64,000 nucleotides of DNA from Streptomyces sp. MMG1533 (lineage in GTDB: Bacteria > Actinomycetota > Actinomycetes > Streptomycetales > Streptomycetaceae). The DNA lies in the NCBI RefSeq assembly GCF_001279775.1, contig NZ_LGDG01000017.1:92719-156718 (forward strand). The letters are read 5' to 3'. Made by a program: the position numbers and the translations under genes. The notes under the pieces were generated by a model. That model had not been told where the DNA came from. It ran no database searches and saw only the letters and a program-made list of their open reading frames with translations. Shown here piece by piece: positions 33,932 through 41,881 of the stretch. How positions within the stretch are numbered: position 1 is the first letter of the stretch; the number at the start of each line of letters is the position of its first letter.

Positions 33932-35380
33932 GTGAGCACCGAGCTGCGTGGGCTGCGCACACTACGGAACTACATCGCCGGTGAGTTCCGGGACGCCGCC
34001 GACGGACGGACCACCGAGGTCGTCAACCCCGCGACGGGCGAGGCGTACGCGACCGCGCCCCTGTCCGGGCAGGCGGACGTGGACGCCGCCATGGCGGCGG
34101 CCGCCGCCGCCTTCCCGGCCTGGCGCGACACCACCCCCGCCGAGCGCCAGAAGGCTCTCCTGAAGATCGCGGACGCGTTCGAGGAGCGGGCCGAGGAGCT
34201 CATCGCGGCCGAGGTGGAGAACACCGGCAAGCCGATCGGGCTGACCCGCTCCGAGGAGATCCCTCCGATGGTCGACCAGATCCGCTTCTTCGCGGGCGCG
34301 GCCCGGATGCTGGAGGGGCGCAGTGCCGGCGAGTACATGGAGGGGTTGACCTCGATCGTCCGCCGCGAGCCGGTCGGTGTCTGCGCGCAGGTCGCGCCGT
34401 GGAACTACCCGATGATGATGGCCGTATGGAAGTTCGCCCCGGCGCTCGCGGCCGGCAACACGGTCGTGCTGAAGCCGTCGGACACCACCCCGGCGTCGAC
34501 GGTCCTGATCGCCGACATCATCGGCTCGATCCTGCCCAAGGGCGTCTTCAACGTCATCACCGGCGACCGTGACACCGGCCGCCTGATGGTCGAGCACCCG
34601 ACCCCGGCGATGGCCTCCATCACCGGTTCCGTGCGGGCGGGCATGTCGGTCGCCGAGTCCGCGTCCAAGGACCTCAAGCGGGTCCACCTGGAGCTGGGCG
34701 GCAAGGCGCCGGTCGTCGTGTTCGACGACACCGAAATCGCGAAGGCCGTCGAGGACATCTCGGTCGCGGGCTTCTTCAACGCCGGGCAGGACTGTACGGC
34801 CGCCACCCGCGTCCTCGTCCAGGAGGCCATCCACGACGAGTTCGTGGCCGCGCTGGCGAAGGCCGCCGCCGAGACGAAGACGGGGCAGCCGGACGACGAG
34901 GACGTCCTGTACGGCCCGCTCAACAACCCGAACCAGCTCAAGCAGGTCTCCGGCTTCATCGAGCGGCTGCCCGCGCACGCCAAGGTCGAGACCGGTGGCC
35001 ACCAGGTGGGCGAGAAGGGCTACTTCTACGCCCCGACCGTCGTCTCCGGCCTCAAGCAGGACGACGAGATCATCCAGAAGGAGGTCTTCGGTCCGGTCAT
35101 CACCGTCCAGTCCTTCACCGACGAGGACCAGGCCGTGGAGTGGGCCAACGGCGTCGAGTACGCCCTCGCCTCCTCCGTGTGGACCAAGGACCACGGCCGC
35201 GCGATGCGGATGTCCAAGAAGCTCGACTTCGGCTGTGTGTGGATCAACACCCACATCCCGCTGGTCGCCGAGATGCCGCACGGCGGCTTCAAGAAGTCCG
35301 GCTACGGCAAGGACCTTTCCTCGTACGGCTTCGACGACTACACGCGGATCAAGCACGTGATGACGTCGCTGGACGCGTAG
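33932..35380 (+). CDS. Gamma-aminobutyraldehyde dehydrogenase-type aldehyde dehydrogenase (copy 1)
   Basis: A 482-residue NAD(P)-dependent aldehyde dehydrogenase from GTG 33932 with ACAGGAGGCC upstream. The Rossmann Lys is in NTVVLKPSDTTP, the general base Glu in HLELGGKAPVV and the catalytic Cys in FNAGQDCTAATR. Closest in pattern to PatD/PuuC-like enzymes that oxidise 4-aminobutyraldehyde to GABA. It faces the Lrp-aminotransferase operon and is closed by a terminator. A second, more divergent copy starts at 49226. Confidence 0.92.
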   Translation: MSTELRGLRTLRNYIAGEFRDAADGRTTEVVNPATGEAYATAPLSGQADVDAAMAAAAAAFPAWRDTTPAERQKALLKIADAFEERAEELIAAEVENTGKPIGLTRSEEIPPMVDQIRFFAGAARMLEGRSAGEYMEGLTSIVRREPVGVCAQVAPWNYPMMMAVWKFAPALAAGNTVVLKPSDTTPASTVLIADIIGSILPKGVFNVITGDRDTGRLMVEHPTPAMASITGSVRAGMSVAESASKDLKRVHLELGGKAPVVVFDDTEIAKAVEDISVAGFFNAGQDCTAATRVLVQEAIHDEFVAALAKAAAETKTGQPDDEDVLYGPLNNPNQLKQVSGFIERLPAHAKVETGGHQVGEKGYFYAPTVVSGLKQDDEIIQKEVFGPVITVQSFTDEDQAVEWANGVEYALASSVWTKDHGRAMRMSKKLDFGCVWINTHIPLVAEMPHGGFKKSGYGKDLSSYGFDDYTRIKHVMTSLDA

Positions 35381-35410
35381 AGCTCCGGCGGTTCGGCGGA
35401 CACCCGCGCC

Positions 35411-35440
35411 GCCCCGGACGGGACACCTCCCGTCCGGGGC
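35411..35440 (+). terminator. Terminator after the aldehyde dehydrogenase gene
   Basis: GCCCCGGACGGG and CCCGTCCGGGGC form a 12-bp perfect stem with a 6-nt loop, 30 bp after the stop and just before the truncated kinase gene. Confidence 0.85.
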
Positions 35441-35455
35441 CGCAGCACGCCTCGC

Positions 35456-36460
35456 GTGACCGGTCAGGCCGACAGCCTCACCGCTCCGGGCGCGCCGACC
35501 GTCACCTCGTACGTCGAGGAGCGCCTGTCGGTGCTGCGTGCCGAGCAACTGCACGACCTCCTGGTCGAGTCGGTGGTCGCGCTCGCGGTGATGACCGTGG
35601 TGTCGGTGGCGCTGGGGTGGCTGATGGCGGGGCGGGTCCTGGCGCCGCTGCGCACGATGACGGCGAGGGCCCGCCGTATCTCCGCCGACAACCTGCACGA
35701 GCGGCTGGCCGTGCCGGGACCCGACGACGAGCTGAAGGCGATGGCGGACACCATCGACGGCGTACTCGCCCGGCTGGAGGGCGCGTTCGAGGCGCAGCGG
35801 CGTTTCGTCGCCAACGCCTCGCACGAACTGCGCACCCCGCTCACCCTCCAGCAGACGATCGTGGACGTGGCCCCCGCCGACCCCGAGGCGTCCGTGGACA
35901 CCCTGCGTGCCGCGCTGCTGCGGGCGCGGGCGGCGGGGGAGGAACAGGAGCGGCTGATCGACGCGCTGCTGACTCTGGCCCACAGCCAACGCGGGCTGGA
36001 GCGGCGGGAGTTCGTCGATCTCACGGCGATCGTGCGGGATCGGCTGCCGACCGGTGGCCCTCGTGTGGAGGCCCGGCTGGATCCGGCGCCCGTGTTCGGC
36101 GATCCGCAGCTGATCGAGCGGCTGGTGGTCAACCTCGCCGACAACGCCGTACGGCACAACCTCCCGGAGGGGCAGGGGAGTTGGGTGCGCGTGTGGACGG
36201 GGGTGGACCCGACGGGCCGGCCCGGTCTGCGGATCGAGAACAGCGGGCCGGTGATCTCGCCGGACCAGGCGCCGGGGCTGTTCCAGCCGTTTTGCCGACT
36301 GGGCCCGGAACGTGTGCGGAAGCGGGACGGCGTCGGCCTGGGCCTGTCCATCGTCGCTGCGGTCGTGGCCGCACACGGGGGACGGGTGCTGGCACGGACG
36401 CGTCCCCAGGGCGGGTTGACCGTGGAGGTCAGCCTGCCCTCGGCCGGGCGGCCTTGCTGA
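35456..36460 (+). CDS. Histidine kinase truncated at the N-terminus, no partner regulator
   Basis: Encodes 334 residues. Starting only 15 bp after a terminator, it opens in what is normally the end of the extracellular sensor (SYVEERLSVLRAEQLHDLLV), then one membrane helix (VESVVALAVMTVVSVALGWLMAGRVL), a HAMP linker, HisKA with the phospho-acceptor in ASHELRTPLT, and an HATPase with NLADNAVRHN and GVGLGLSIV. The D-box reads ENSGPV. The first membrane helix and the usual upstream response-regulator gene are missing, so the gene looks like the surviving 3' part of a two-component pair, perhaps not expressed. GTG 35456 is the first available start. Confidence 0.75.
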   Translation: MTGQADSLTAPGAPTVTSYVEERLSVLRAEQLHDLLVESVVALAVMTVVSVALGWLMAGRVLAPLRTMTARARRISADNLHERLAVPGPDDELKAMADTIDGVLARLEGAFEAQRRFVANASHELRTPLTLQQTIVDVAPADPEASVDTLRAALLRARAAGEEQERLIDALLTLAHSQRGLERREFVDLTAIVRDRLPTGGPRVEARLDPAPVFGDPQLIERLVVNLADNAVRHNLPEGQGSWVRVWTGVDPTGRPGLRIENSGPVISPDQAPGLFQPFCRLGPERVRKRDGVGLGLSIVAAVVAAHGGRVLARTRPQGGLTVEVSLPSAGRPC

Positions 36461-36523
36461 GGGGCCGCCGATCGGGCAAGGTCCGGGCGGCCTTTCCGAG
36501 GGGCCTGCCGATCGACAGGGTGT
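36446..36523. repeat. 39-bp imperfect direct duplication
   Basis: Two adjacent units starting GGGCGGCC at 36446 and 36485 share the order GCGGCCTT-CGAGGGGCC-GCCGATCG. The first overlaps the 3' end of the kinase gene. Confidence 0.6.
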
Positions 36524-36582
36524 CAGGTACAGGCGTTTGCGCTCGACGCGGCGTCGGTTGTCCGCCCACAGACAGCACCGGC

Positions 36583-37785
36583 ATGCTGCCTCCCATGCCC
36601 CTCCCACCGAAGACGCCCCCGTTCTCCCGACGCTCCCTGCTGCGCGCGTTCGGTGGCGCCGCATTCCTCGGCGGCGTCGCCGGCTGCGGTGTACCCGCCG
36701 CGTACGTGGCGGCCGGCGACCGGGCCGTCGCCGACCGTTCCGCCATCGACAAGCGGCTGAACTGGGCGAACTGGCCGCTGTACATCGACACGGACGACGA
36801 CGACACGACGAAGCGGCCGACGCTCGAGGCGTTCGAGAAGGACACGGGCATCTCCGTCGACTACGTCGAGGAGATCAACGACAACGACGAGTTCTTCGGC
36901 AAGATCAGCCCGGCGCTGATGAACCACCAGCAGACCGGCCGCGACCTGATCGTCATCAGCGACTGGATGTGCGCGCGGTTCGTGCGCCTGGGCTGGGTCC
37001 AGGAGATGGACCGCGCGAGCCAGCCGAACGTGACCGAGTATCTGGACCCGCTGCTCCGCTCGCCCGCCTTCGACCCCGGCCGCAGGTCCACCGTGCCGTG
37101 GCAGTCCGGGATCACCGGCATCGCGTACGACCGCCGCAGGCTGGGCCGGGAGATACGCCACGTCTGCGACCTGTGGGCGAGCGACCTCAAGGGGCGCGTG
37201 ACCCTGCTGTCGGGCCTCGACGAGGCCTTCGCGCTGCTCATGCAGGGCAACGGCGTCGACATCACCCGGTGGAGGGCGGCCGACTTCGACAAGGTCTGCG
37301 ACCAGGTGGAGAGGTACGTGGCCGACGGCCGGATACGCCGCTTCACCGGCAACGACTACACCAAGGACCTCGTCAGCGGTGACGTGCTGGCCTGCCAGGC
37401 GTACTCCGGCGACGTGATCCAACTCCAGGCGGACAACCCCGACATCCGCTTCGTCGTCCCCGAGGAGGGCGCGGAGCTGTGGTCCGACTCCCTGATGATC
37501 CCGGACCGCGCACTGCACAAGGCCAACGCCGAGCGCCTGATCGACTACTACTACGACCCCGAGGTCGCCGCGGAACTCGCCGCCTGGGTCAACTACGTCT
37601 GCCCGGTCCCCGCGGCCCAGGACGTCCTCGCCTCCGCCAAGGACGAGGAGACCGCGTCCCTGGCGGAGAACCCGCTGATCTTCCCGGACACGGAGATGCG
37701 CAAGCGACTCGCCGTCGCGCGCGACATCACGTCGAAGGAACGCGTGGAGTACGCGAAGCGCTGGAACGCGATCGTGGGTCTCTAG
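36583..37785 (+). CDS. Polyamine ABC transporter substrate-binding protein, orphan PotD-like copy (Tat lipoprotein)
   Basis: About 400 residues; ATG 36583 or 36595. The N-terminus has a twin-arginine signal (FSRRSLLRAFGGAAFLGG) ending in a lipobox (VAGC). The mature part has the PotD/PotF pattern LNWANWPLYIDTDDDDTTKRPTLEAFEKDTGISVDYVEEINDNDEFFGKI, DLIVISDWMCARFVRLGWV and AYSGDVIQLQADNPDIRFVVPEEGAELWSD, and NAERLIDYYYDPEVAAELAAWVNYVCPV. No permease or ATPase adjoins it; it may share the complete transporter encoded from 50822. Clear paralogue of the protein encoded there. Confidence 0.88.
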   Translation: MLPPMPLPPKTPPFSRRSLLRAFGGAAFLGGVAGCGVPAAYVAAGDRAVADRSAIDKRLNWANWPLYIDTDDDDTTKRPTLEAFEKDTGISVDYVEEINDNDEFFGKISPALMNHQQTGRDLIVISDWMCARFVRLGWVQEMDRASQPNVTEYLDPLLRSPAFDPGRRSTVPWQSGITGIAYDRRRLGREIRHVCDLWASDLKGRVTLLSGLDEAFALLMQGNGVDITRWRAADFDKVCDQVERYVADGRIRRFTGNDYTKDLVSGDVLACQAYSGDVIQLQADNPDIRFVVPEEGAELWSDSLMIPDRALHKANAERLIDYYYDPEVAAELAAWVNYVCPVPAAQDVLASAKDEETASLAENPLIFPDTEMRKRLAVARDITSKERVEYAKRWNAIVGL

Positions 37786-37910
37786 CCGCCGTCCAGGGTG
37801 GCTTTGCCATCTCTTTACAACCCGTTGCCCCACTGCCTCGTCTCTCCCGTCGATCTGCAACCCACCCCGCCGAGCCACCGGGCGGGGGGACCGACGAGAG
37901 AGAGCGATTC

Positions 37911-38309
37911 ATGCGCCGAACTGTCTTGAGCGCCATGGCACTTGCATGCACCGCCGTGCTGGCGAGCGCGCTGCCCGCGTTCGCCGACGGGACGAGCCCG
38001 AGCGCGGCCCCGACCAGTCAGCCGTCCGTCGGCGACGAACCGTCGCCGGTGCCGTCCGCGACCCTCCCGCCGAGCGCCGCACCGAGCGCCGAACCGACCA
38101 CAGATCCGAGTGCCGCGCCGACCGAGGCGCCCACCCCGGGCAGCCAGGTGTCCGTCGTGCCGAGCGGCGCGCCCGACACCGGTGTCGCCGAGGAGCCGGC
38201 GCAGTCCGGGCCCTCGGGCGGGCTGATCGGCGGGGGCGCCGCCGCGGCGGCCGCCGCGGGCGGCGCGGCCTTCTTCGTCGTACGGCGTCGGCGGGCGACC
38301 GGGGTATGA
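37911..38309 (+). CDS. Ser/Pro/Ala-rich surface protein with C-terminal anchor, likely sortase substrate
   Basis: A 132-residue protein from ATG 37911. Signal peptide RRTVLSAMALACTAVLASALPAFA, then a roughly 60-residue low-complexity wall-spanning region with no folded domain, then SGAPDTGVAEE, a Gly/Ala helix (GGLIGGGAAAAAAAGGAAFFVV) and RRRRATGV. APDTG resembles a sortase motif and the next gene, overlapping by ATGA, is a class F sortase, so this is probably its dedicated substrate or a stalk. Confidence 0.75.
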   Translation: MRRTVLSAMALACTAVLASALPAFADGTSPSAAPTSQPSVGDEPSPVPSATLPPSAAPSAEPTTDPSAAPTEAPTPGSQVSVVPSGAPDTGVAEEPAQSGPSGGLIGGGAAAAAAAGGAAFFVVRRRRATGV

Positions 38310-38923
38310 CCTCGCTCTCCAGGCGCGCCTTCGTCACCGCGGCGGCGGCCTCCCTGCTCGTGAGCTGCGGGGGGCGTCCGGCCGGTCGGGACACGAGCAG
38401 CGGCACGCCATCGGCCTCACGGGCTTCCGCGAAGACGGTGCACGCCCCGGGACGTTCGGTCCCGGTCGGGCTGCGGATCCCGGCTCTCGGGGTCGACACA
38501 CCGGTGATGCAGCTGGGGCTGGCCCCGGACGGCAGCGTGCAGGTGCCCCCGATCACGGCGCACGACCGGGCGGGCTGGTACCGGCACTCGCCGACGCCGG
38601 GGCAGACCGGTCCGTCGGTGATCCTCGGGCATGTCACGGTCGGGGACTACGGGGACGGCGTCTTCCGTCACCTCGACCGGCTGCGGCGGGGTGACCGGAT
38701 CGCGGCGCGCCTGGAGAACGGCACGACGGCCGAGTTCGCCGTCACCGACGTACGGACGGTCGCCAAGGCGGAGTTCCCGGCCGAGGCCGTCTACGGGAAC
38801 GTGAACCGGCCGGAGTTGCGTCTCATCACCTGCGGTGGACCCCGTACCGGTGACGGCTATCGCGACAACGTGATCGTCTTCGCCGTGTCGAGTTCGGCGC
38901 CGAGCTCCGCAGGAGAACGTTGA
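38306..38923 (+). CDS. Class F sortase
   Basis: A 205-residue sortase from ATG 38306, overlapping the surface-protein stop as ATGA. A signal/lipoprotein-like N-terminus (RRAFVTAAAASLLVSCGG) precedes the sortase barrel: PVGLRIPALGVDTPVMQLGLAPDGSVQVPP, catalytic His in SVILGHVTVGDYGDGVFRHLDRLRRGD, catalytic Cys in LRLITCGGP and the Arg in YRDNVIVFAV. Class F sortases are typical of actinobacteria and mostly of unknown substrate. The gene overlaps the following sigma-factor gene by TTGA. Confidence 0.9.
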   Translation: MTSLSRRAFVTAAAASLLVSCGGRPAGRDTSSGTPSASRASAKTVHAPGRSVPVGLRIPALGVDTPVMQLGLAPDGSVQVPPITAHDRAGWYRHSPTPGQTGPSVILGHVTVGDYGDGVFRHLDRLRRGDRIAARLENGTTAEFAVTDVRTVAKAEFPAEAVYGNVNRPELRLITCGGPRTGDGYRDNVIVFAVSSSAPSSAGER

Positions 38924-39411
38924 AACGGTCCCGCGAGAGGGCGGCGTCCGAGCTGTTCGCCGCCCTCTACCCGCGCCTCGCCGGCTGGTGCCGCCGGCTG
39001 GTCGACGACGACGAGACGGCCCACGAGATCGCCTCGGAGGCCTTCACCCGGCTCTGGGGCCGCTGGACGTCCGTCACCGAGCCCCGGGGGTTCCTCTACG
39101 TCACGGCGGCCAACCTCGTCCGGGACCACTGGCGCAAGCTGGAACGCGAACGCAGGGCCGTGCGCCGGGCCACCGCCGAGGCCGCCCTGCTCCCGCAGGC
39201 GGAGCAGGCCGACCCCTCCGTACGCCTGCTCGTGCAGTCGCTGCCGGAACGACTGCGCGTCCCGATCCTGCTGCACTACTACGCTGACATGCCGATCCGG
39301 GAGGTGTCCGTGCTGACCGGGCGCAAGGAAGGAACCGTCAAGGCCGATCTCCACGCGGCCCGCGAACTGCTCCGCGCCCATCTGGGGAGAAGCCTTGATC
39401 ACACACTCTGA
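38920..39411 (+). CDS. ECF-family RNA polymerase sigma factor
   Basis: A 163-residue sigma factor with a TTG start overlapping the sortase stop. Region 2: SELFAALYPRLAGWCRRLVDDDETAHEIASEAFTRLWGRWTSVTEPRGFLYVTAANLVRDHWRK. Region 4: LPERLRVPILLHYYADMPIREVSVLTGRKEGTVKADLHAARELLRAHL. It is co-translated with the sortase and a membrane protein, which suggests that it controls cell-surface genes and that the next gene product restrains it. Confidence 0.88.
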   Translation: MKRSRERAASELFAALYPRLAGWCRRLVDDDETAHEIASEAFTRLWGRWTSVTEPRGFLYVTAANLVRDHWRKLERERRAVRRATAEAALLPQAEQADPSVRLLVQSLPERLRVPILLHYYADMPIREVSVLTGRKEGTVKADLHAARELLRAHLGRSLDHTL

Positions 39412-39877
39412 CGATGCTCCGGAGTTCGAGCCCGACGACCCCCTCGCCGTCATCCTGCGGCCCGGCTCCGACTACCTCGGCCCGCCCGCCGGCCGTTACG
39501 AGGTGATTCGCCGCCGCGCGGCCCGCCGCCGACTGCTGCGCGCCGCGGCCGGGGTGGGTGCGACGTGTGCCGTCGCCGCCCTCGTCGCGCTGCCGCTCCG
39601 TCTGGCGGCGCACGAGGCCCCCCTGTCCCCGACGGTCCCCCTCGCCCCGCCGCCCGCGAGCAGCAGTCCATCGGTCCCGCCCGACCCGACGGCGGCGCCC
39701 GCGCCCGCCACCACCATGCCCGGCCCGACGCCCGCGTCCCCCAGCCCCTCCCCGACGGCCCCCACGACCGAGCCCGACCGCTCACCCTCGGTCACTCCGA
39801 CCCCGCAGCCCAGCGAGCCGTCGGCCGCGATCGGCGACGGGGCAGCCGGCTCGCCCCCGAGCAGTGCCGGGCCGTAG
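39395..39877 (+). CDS. Single-helix Pro-rich membrane protein, possible anti-sigma partner
   Basis: A 160-residue protein with a TTG start overlapping the sigma gene by 17 bp. A cytoplasmic segment of about 45 residues (DDAPEFEPDDPLAVILRPGSDYLGPPAGRYEVIRRRAARRR) precedes one membrane helix (LLRAAAGVGATCAVAALVALPLRLAA) and an external Pro/Ser/Thr-rich tail. Topology and position are those of an anti-sigma factor, but there is no zinc anti-sigma motif, so the role is an inference. Confidence 0.65.
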   Translation: MITHSDDAPEFEPDDPLAVILRPGSDYLGPPAGRYEVIRRRAARRRLLRAAAGVGATCAVAALVALPLRLAAHEAPLSPTVPLAPPPASSSPSVPPDPTAAPAPATTMPGPTPASPSPSPTAPTTEPDRSPSVTPTPQPSEPSAAIGDGAAGSPPSSAGP

Positions 39878-39926
39878 ATCACTCCCGGCTGGAACATCTG
39901 GTGACGCACCACACGGGAATTATGTT

Positions 39927-39940
39927 TTGAACGTGTTCAA
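39927..39940. promoter_or_regulatory. TetR-type operator-like palindrome TTGAAC-GT-GTTCAA
   Basis: Two 6-bp inverted arms with a 2-bp spacer lie 22 bp before the membrane-protein start at 39963, in a locally AT-rich patch. This form is common for TetR-family repressors. No regulator gene is adjacent, so the operator would be read by a distant protein. Confidence 0.5.
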
Positions 39941-39962
39941 TTAGCGGCGTACGCTGCTGCCC

Positions 39963-40499
39963 ATGAGCGACAGAGCCGCCCTGCTCAGGGGCATCCGCGC
40001 ATGGTTGGTCCTCTTCGCCGTCTGCCTCGTGCTCAGCGGCGCCACCGCCTTCCCCTTGGTCCACGAACTGCGCTGGACCGAGGACCTGTTGCGGGCGCTG
40101 TCCGTGCCGGAGTACCTGCCCGGGCTCACGGACTGGATCGAGCGGGTCCGGCAGGGGCTCGACGTCGTCGACGCCGAATACCCCTTCGTGCTGTACGGCA
40201 CGGACTGGCTGGCCTTCGCGCATCTCGTCATCGCGGTCGCCTTCTACGGCCCCTATCGCGACCCCGTACGCAACATCTGGGTCGTCGAGTTCGGGATGAT
40301 CGCCTGCGCCGGGATCGTGCCGCTGGCGCTGATCTGCGGACCGGTCCGGGGGATCCCCTTCTGGTGGAGCGTGATCGACATGTCGTTCGGGGTCTTCGGG
40401 GTGATCCCGCTGTATGTCGTACGGAAGAAGATCAAGCGGCTGGAGGCGCTGACGGCTCCGGTGCCGTCAGCGCCGGCCGGTGCCGCCGTCAGCGGTTGA
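39963..40499 (+). CDS. Four-helix membrane protein of unknown function
   Basis: A 178-residue protein from ATG 39963. Hydrophobic helices lie at about 11-32 (IRAWLVLFAVCLVLSGATAFPLV), 82-98, 108-128 (FGMIACAGIVPLALICGPV) and 133-153 (WWSVIDMSFGVFGVIPLYVV), followed by a basic cytoplasmic tail. An external loop of about 50 residues (ELRWTEDLLRAL..YLPGLTDWIERVRQGLD) separates the first two. It ends 11 bp inside the convergent hydrolase gene. Probably controlled by the palindrome just upstream. Confidence 0.75.
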   Translation: MSDRAALLRGIRAWLVLFAVCLVLSGATAFPLVHELRWTEDLLRALSVPEYLPGLTDWIERVRQGLDVVDAEYPFVLYGTDWLAFAHLVIAVAFYGPYRDPVRNIWVVEFGMIACAGIVPLALICGPVRGIPFWWSVIDMSFGVFGVIPLYVVRKKIKRLEALTAPVPSAPAGAAVSG

Positions 40500-41634
40500 A
40501 CGCGGGGAAGGCGAAGCGTTGGGCGATGGGCAGGCCGTCGCCCTTCGCGTCGGTCGAGTTGACGGAGTAGACCACCGTCCGGGACAGGTCGCGGGTGGCC
40601 GCGACGACCGTGTGGTAGCCGGGGCGCGCGCCCGTCTTGCCCCAGATCTCCTTGCCGTTCAGCTCGAATCTCTGCAGCGCGGCGCCCATCGTGGCCCCGT
40701 CGATGTCCGGGACCGTGAACATCTCCGTCAGCTGCGGCTCGGGCACGACCTGCCCGCGGAACAGGGCGAACAGCAGCTGTTCCAGGTCGGCCGTCGTCGA
40801 GATCAGGTCGCCGGCCGCGAACCGGTCCGACATGTTCCAGTCGGTCACGTCCACCAGCTTGCCGTCGATCCAGTCGTACCCGCGGTTGTGCGGGCCGTGG
40901 ATACGGGGGTCGGGGCCGTCGGGGAACGACGTGTGCCGCATGCCGAGCGGGCGGAAGATCCGTGCGGCCGCCTGGTGCGCGTACGAGTCGCCGGTGACCT
41001 TCTCGATCAGCATGCCGAGCACGGTGTAGTGGATGTTGCCGTACCGCTGCCGGGCGCCGGGCGCGTATTCGGGGTCGGGACCCTTGGCGACCGACGCCGC
41101 CACGACCTCCTCGGGTGTCAGCGTCTCGAAGCGGTGTTCATAGCCGTCGTCGACGTCCTCGCCGAGGGACGCGCCCGGCTGCAGACCGCTGGTGAAGTTC
41201 AGCAGCTGCCGGACGGTGATGGGCGCGAAGTCCTCGGTGAGCAGGCCGGGCAGGTACCGCTGCACCGTGCCGTCCAGGGAGATCCGGCCCTCGGCGGCGA
41301 GTTGCAGCACGAGCGCCGCGGTCACGATCTTCGTCGTCGATCCGGCCCGGAACCGCGCGTTCTCCAGCGCGGGCGCCCCGGTTCTCAGGTCGCGCACCCC
41401 TGCGACACCGTGCCAGCTCCCCCTGCCGCCCACCCGCACCAGGGCCGCGGTGGCGTCCTGGTCCGGGAGGCCCTTGATGGCGGCCTCCAGGGCCTCGGTG
41501 TCCGGGCCGGTCGTGGTCGTTGTGTGTGCCGCCGCCGGCCCGGACGCGGCGAACGCGGGGGCGGCCAGCGGGGCGGCGCCCAGGGCGAGGACGAGGGAGG
41601 CGGCGAGGACGGTCGTACGGCGTCGGGCGCGCAT
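40489..41634 (-). CDS. Secreted beta-lactamase-family serine hydrolase (D-alanyl-D-alanine carboxypeptidase type)
   Basis: A 381-residue exported protein from ATG 41634, where a clean signal peptide begins (RRRTTVLAASLVLALGAAPLAAPAFA). The class C beta-lactamase/DD-peptidase motifs are in order: SxxK as GSTTKIV, YxN as YGNIHY, and the KTG box as WGKTGARPGYH. It is active outside the membrane, with the likely role of trimming peptidoglycan stems or an esterase/peptidase role; substrates cannot be told. No regulatory neighbour of the beta-lactamase type (BlaR, AmpR) is present. Confidence 0.9.
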   Translation of the reverse strand: MRARRRTTVLAASLVLALGAAPLAAPAFAASGPAAAHTTTTTGPDTEALEAAIKGLPDQDATAALVRVGGRGSWHGVAGVRDLRTGAPALENARFRAGSTTKIVTAALVLQLAAEGRISLDGTVQRYLPGLLTEDFAPITVRQLLNFTSGLQPGASLGEDVDDGYEHRFETLTPEEVVAASVAKGPDPEYAPGARQRYGNIHYTVLGMLIEKVTGDSYAHQAAARIFRPLGMRHTSFPDGPDPRIHGPHNRGYDWIDGKLVDVTDWNMSDRFAAGDLISTTADLEQLLFALFRGQVVPEPQLTEMFTVPDIDGATMGAALQRFELNGKEIWGKTGARPGYHTVVAATRDLSRTVVYSVNSTDAKGDGLPIAQRFAFPAFNR

Positions 41635-41881
41635 GCGTCTGCTCCAGAGGTCGACGTATGTGTCTGTGATCATCCTCAGGCCGTACGACGTTCCCCCGGA
41701 TCGTCGGCGAGGAGGGCACCGGACCCTGGCGCAACCCCTAGCAAGTGCCTTGTGCGGCAAGGGTGTTGTCGGGGTGAGCCCTTAAGGGCAGGCAAAAAAG
41801 TGTTATCCGGGCGTCCTTCACACCGTCTCCGCACTGTGATCCCGGACATAGCCAACAGCCCCGGTCCGCCTGAGAGGGTGC

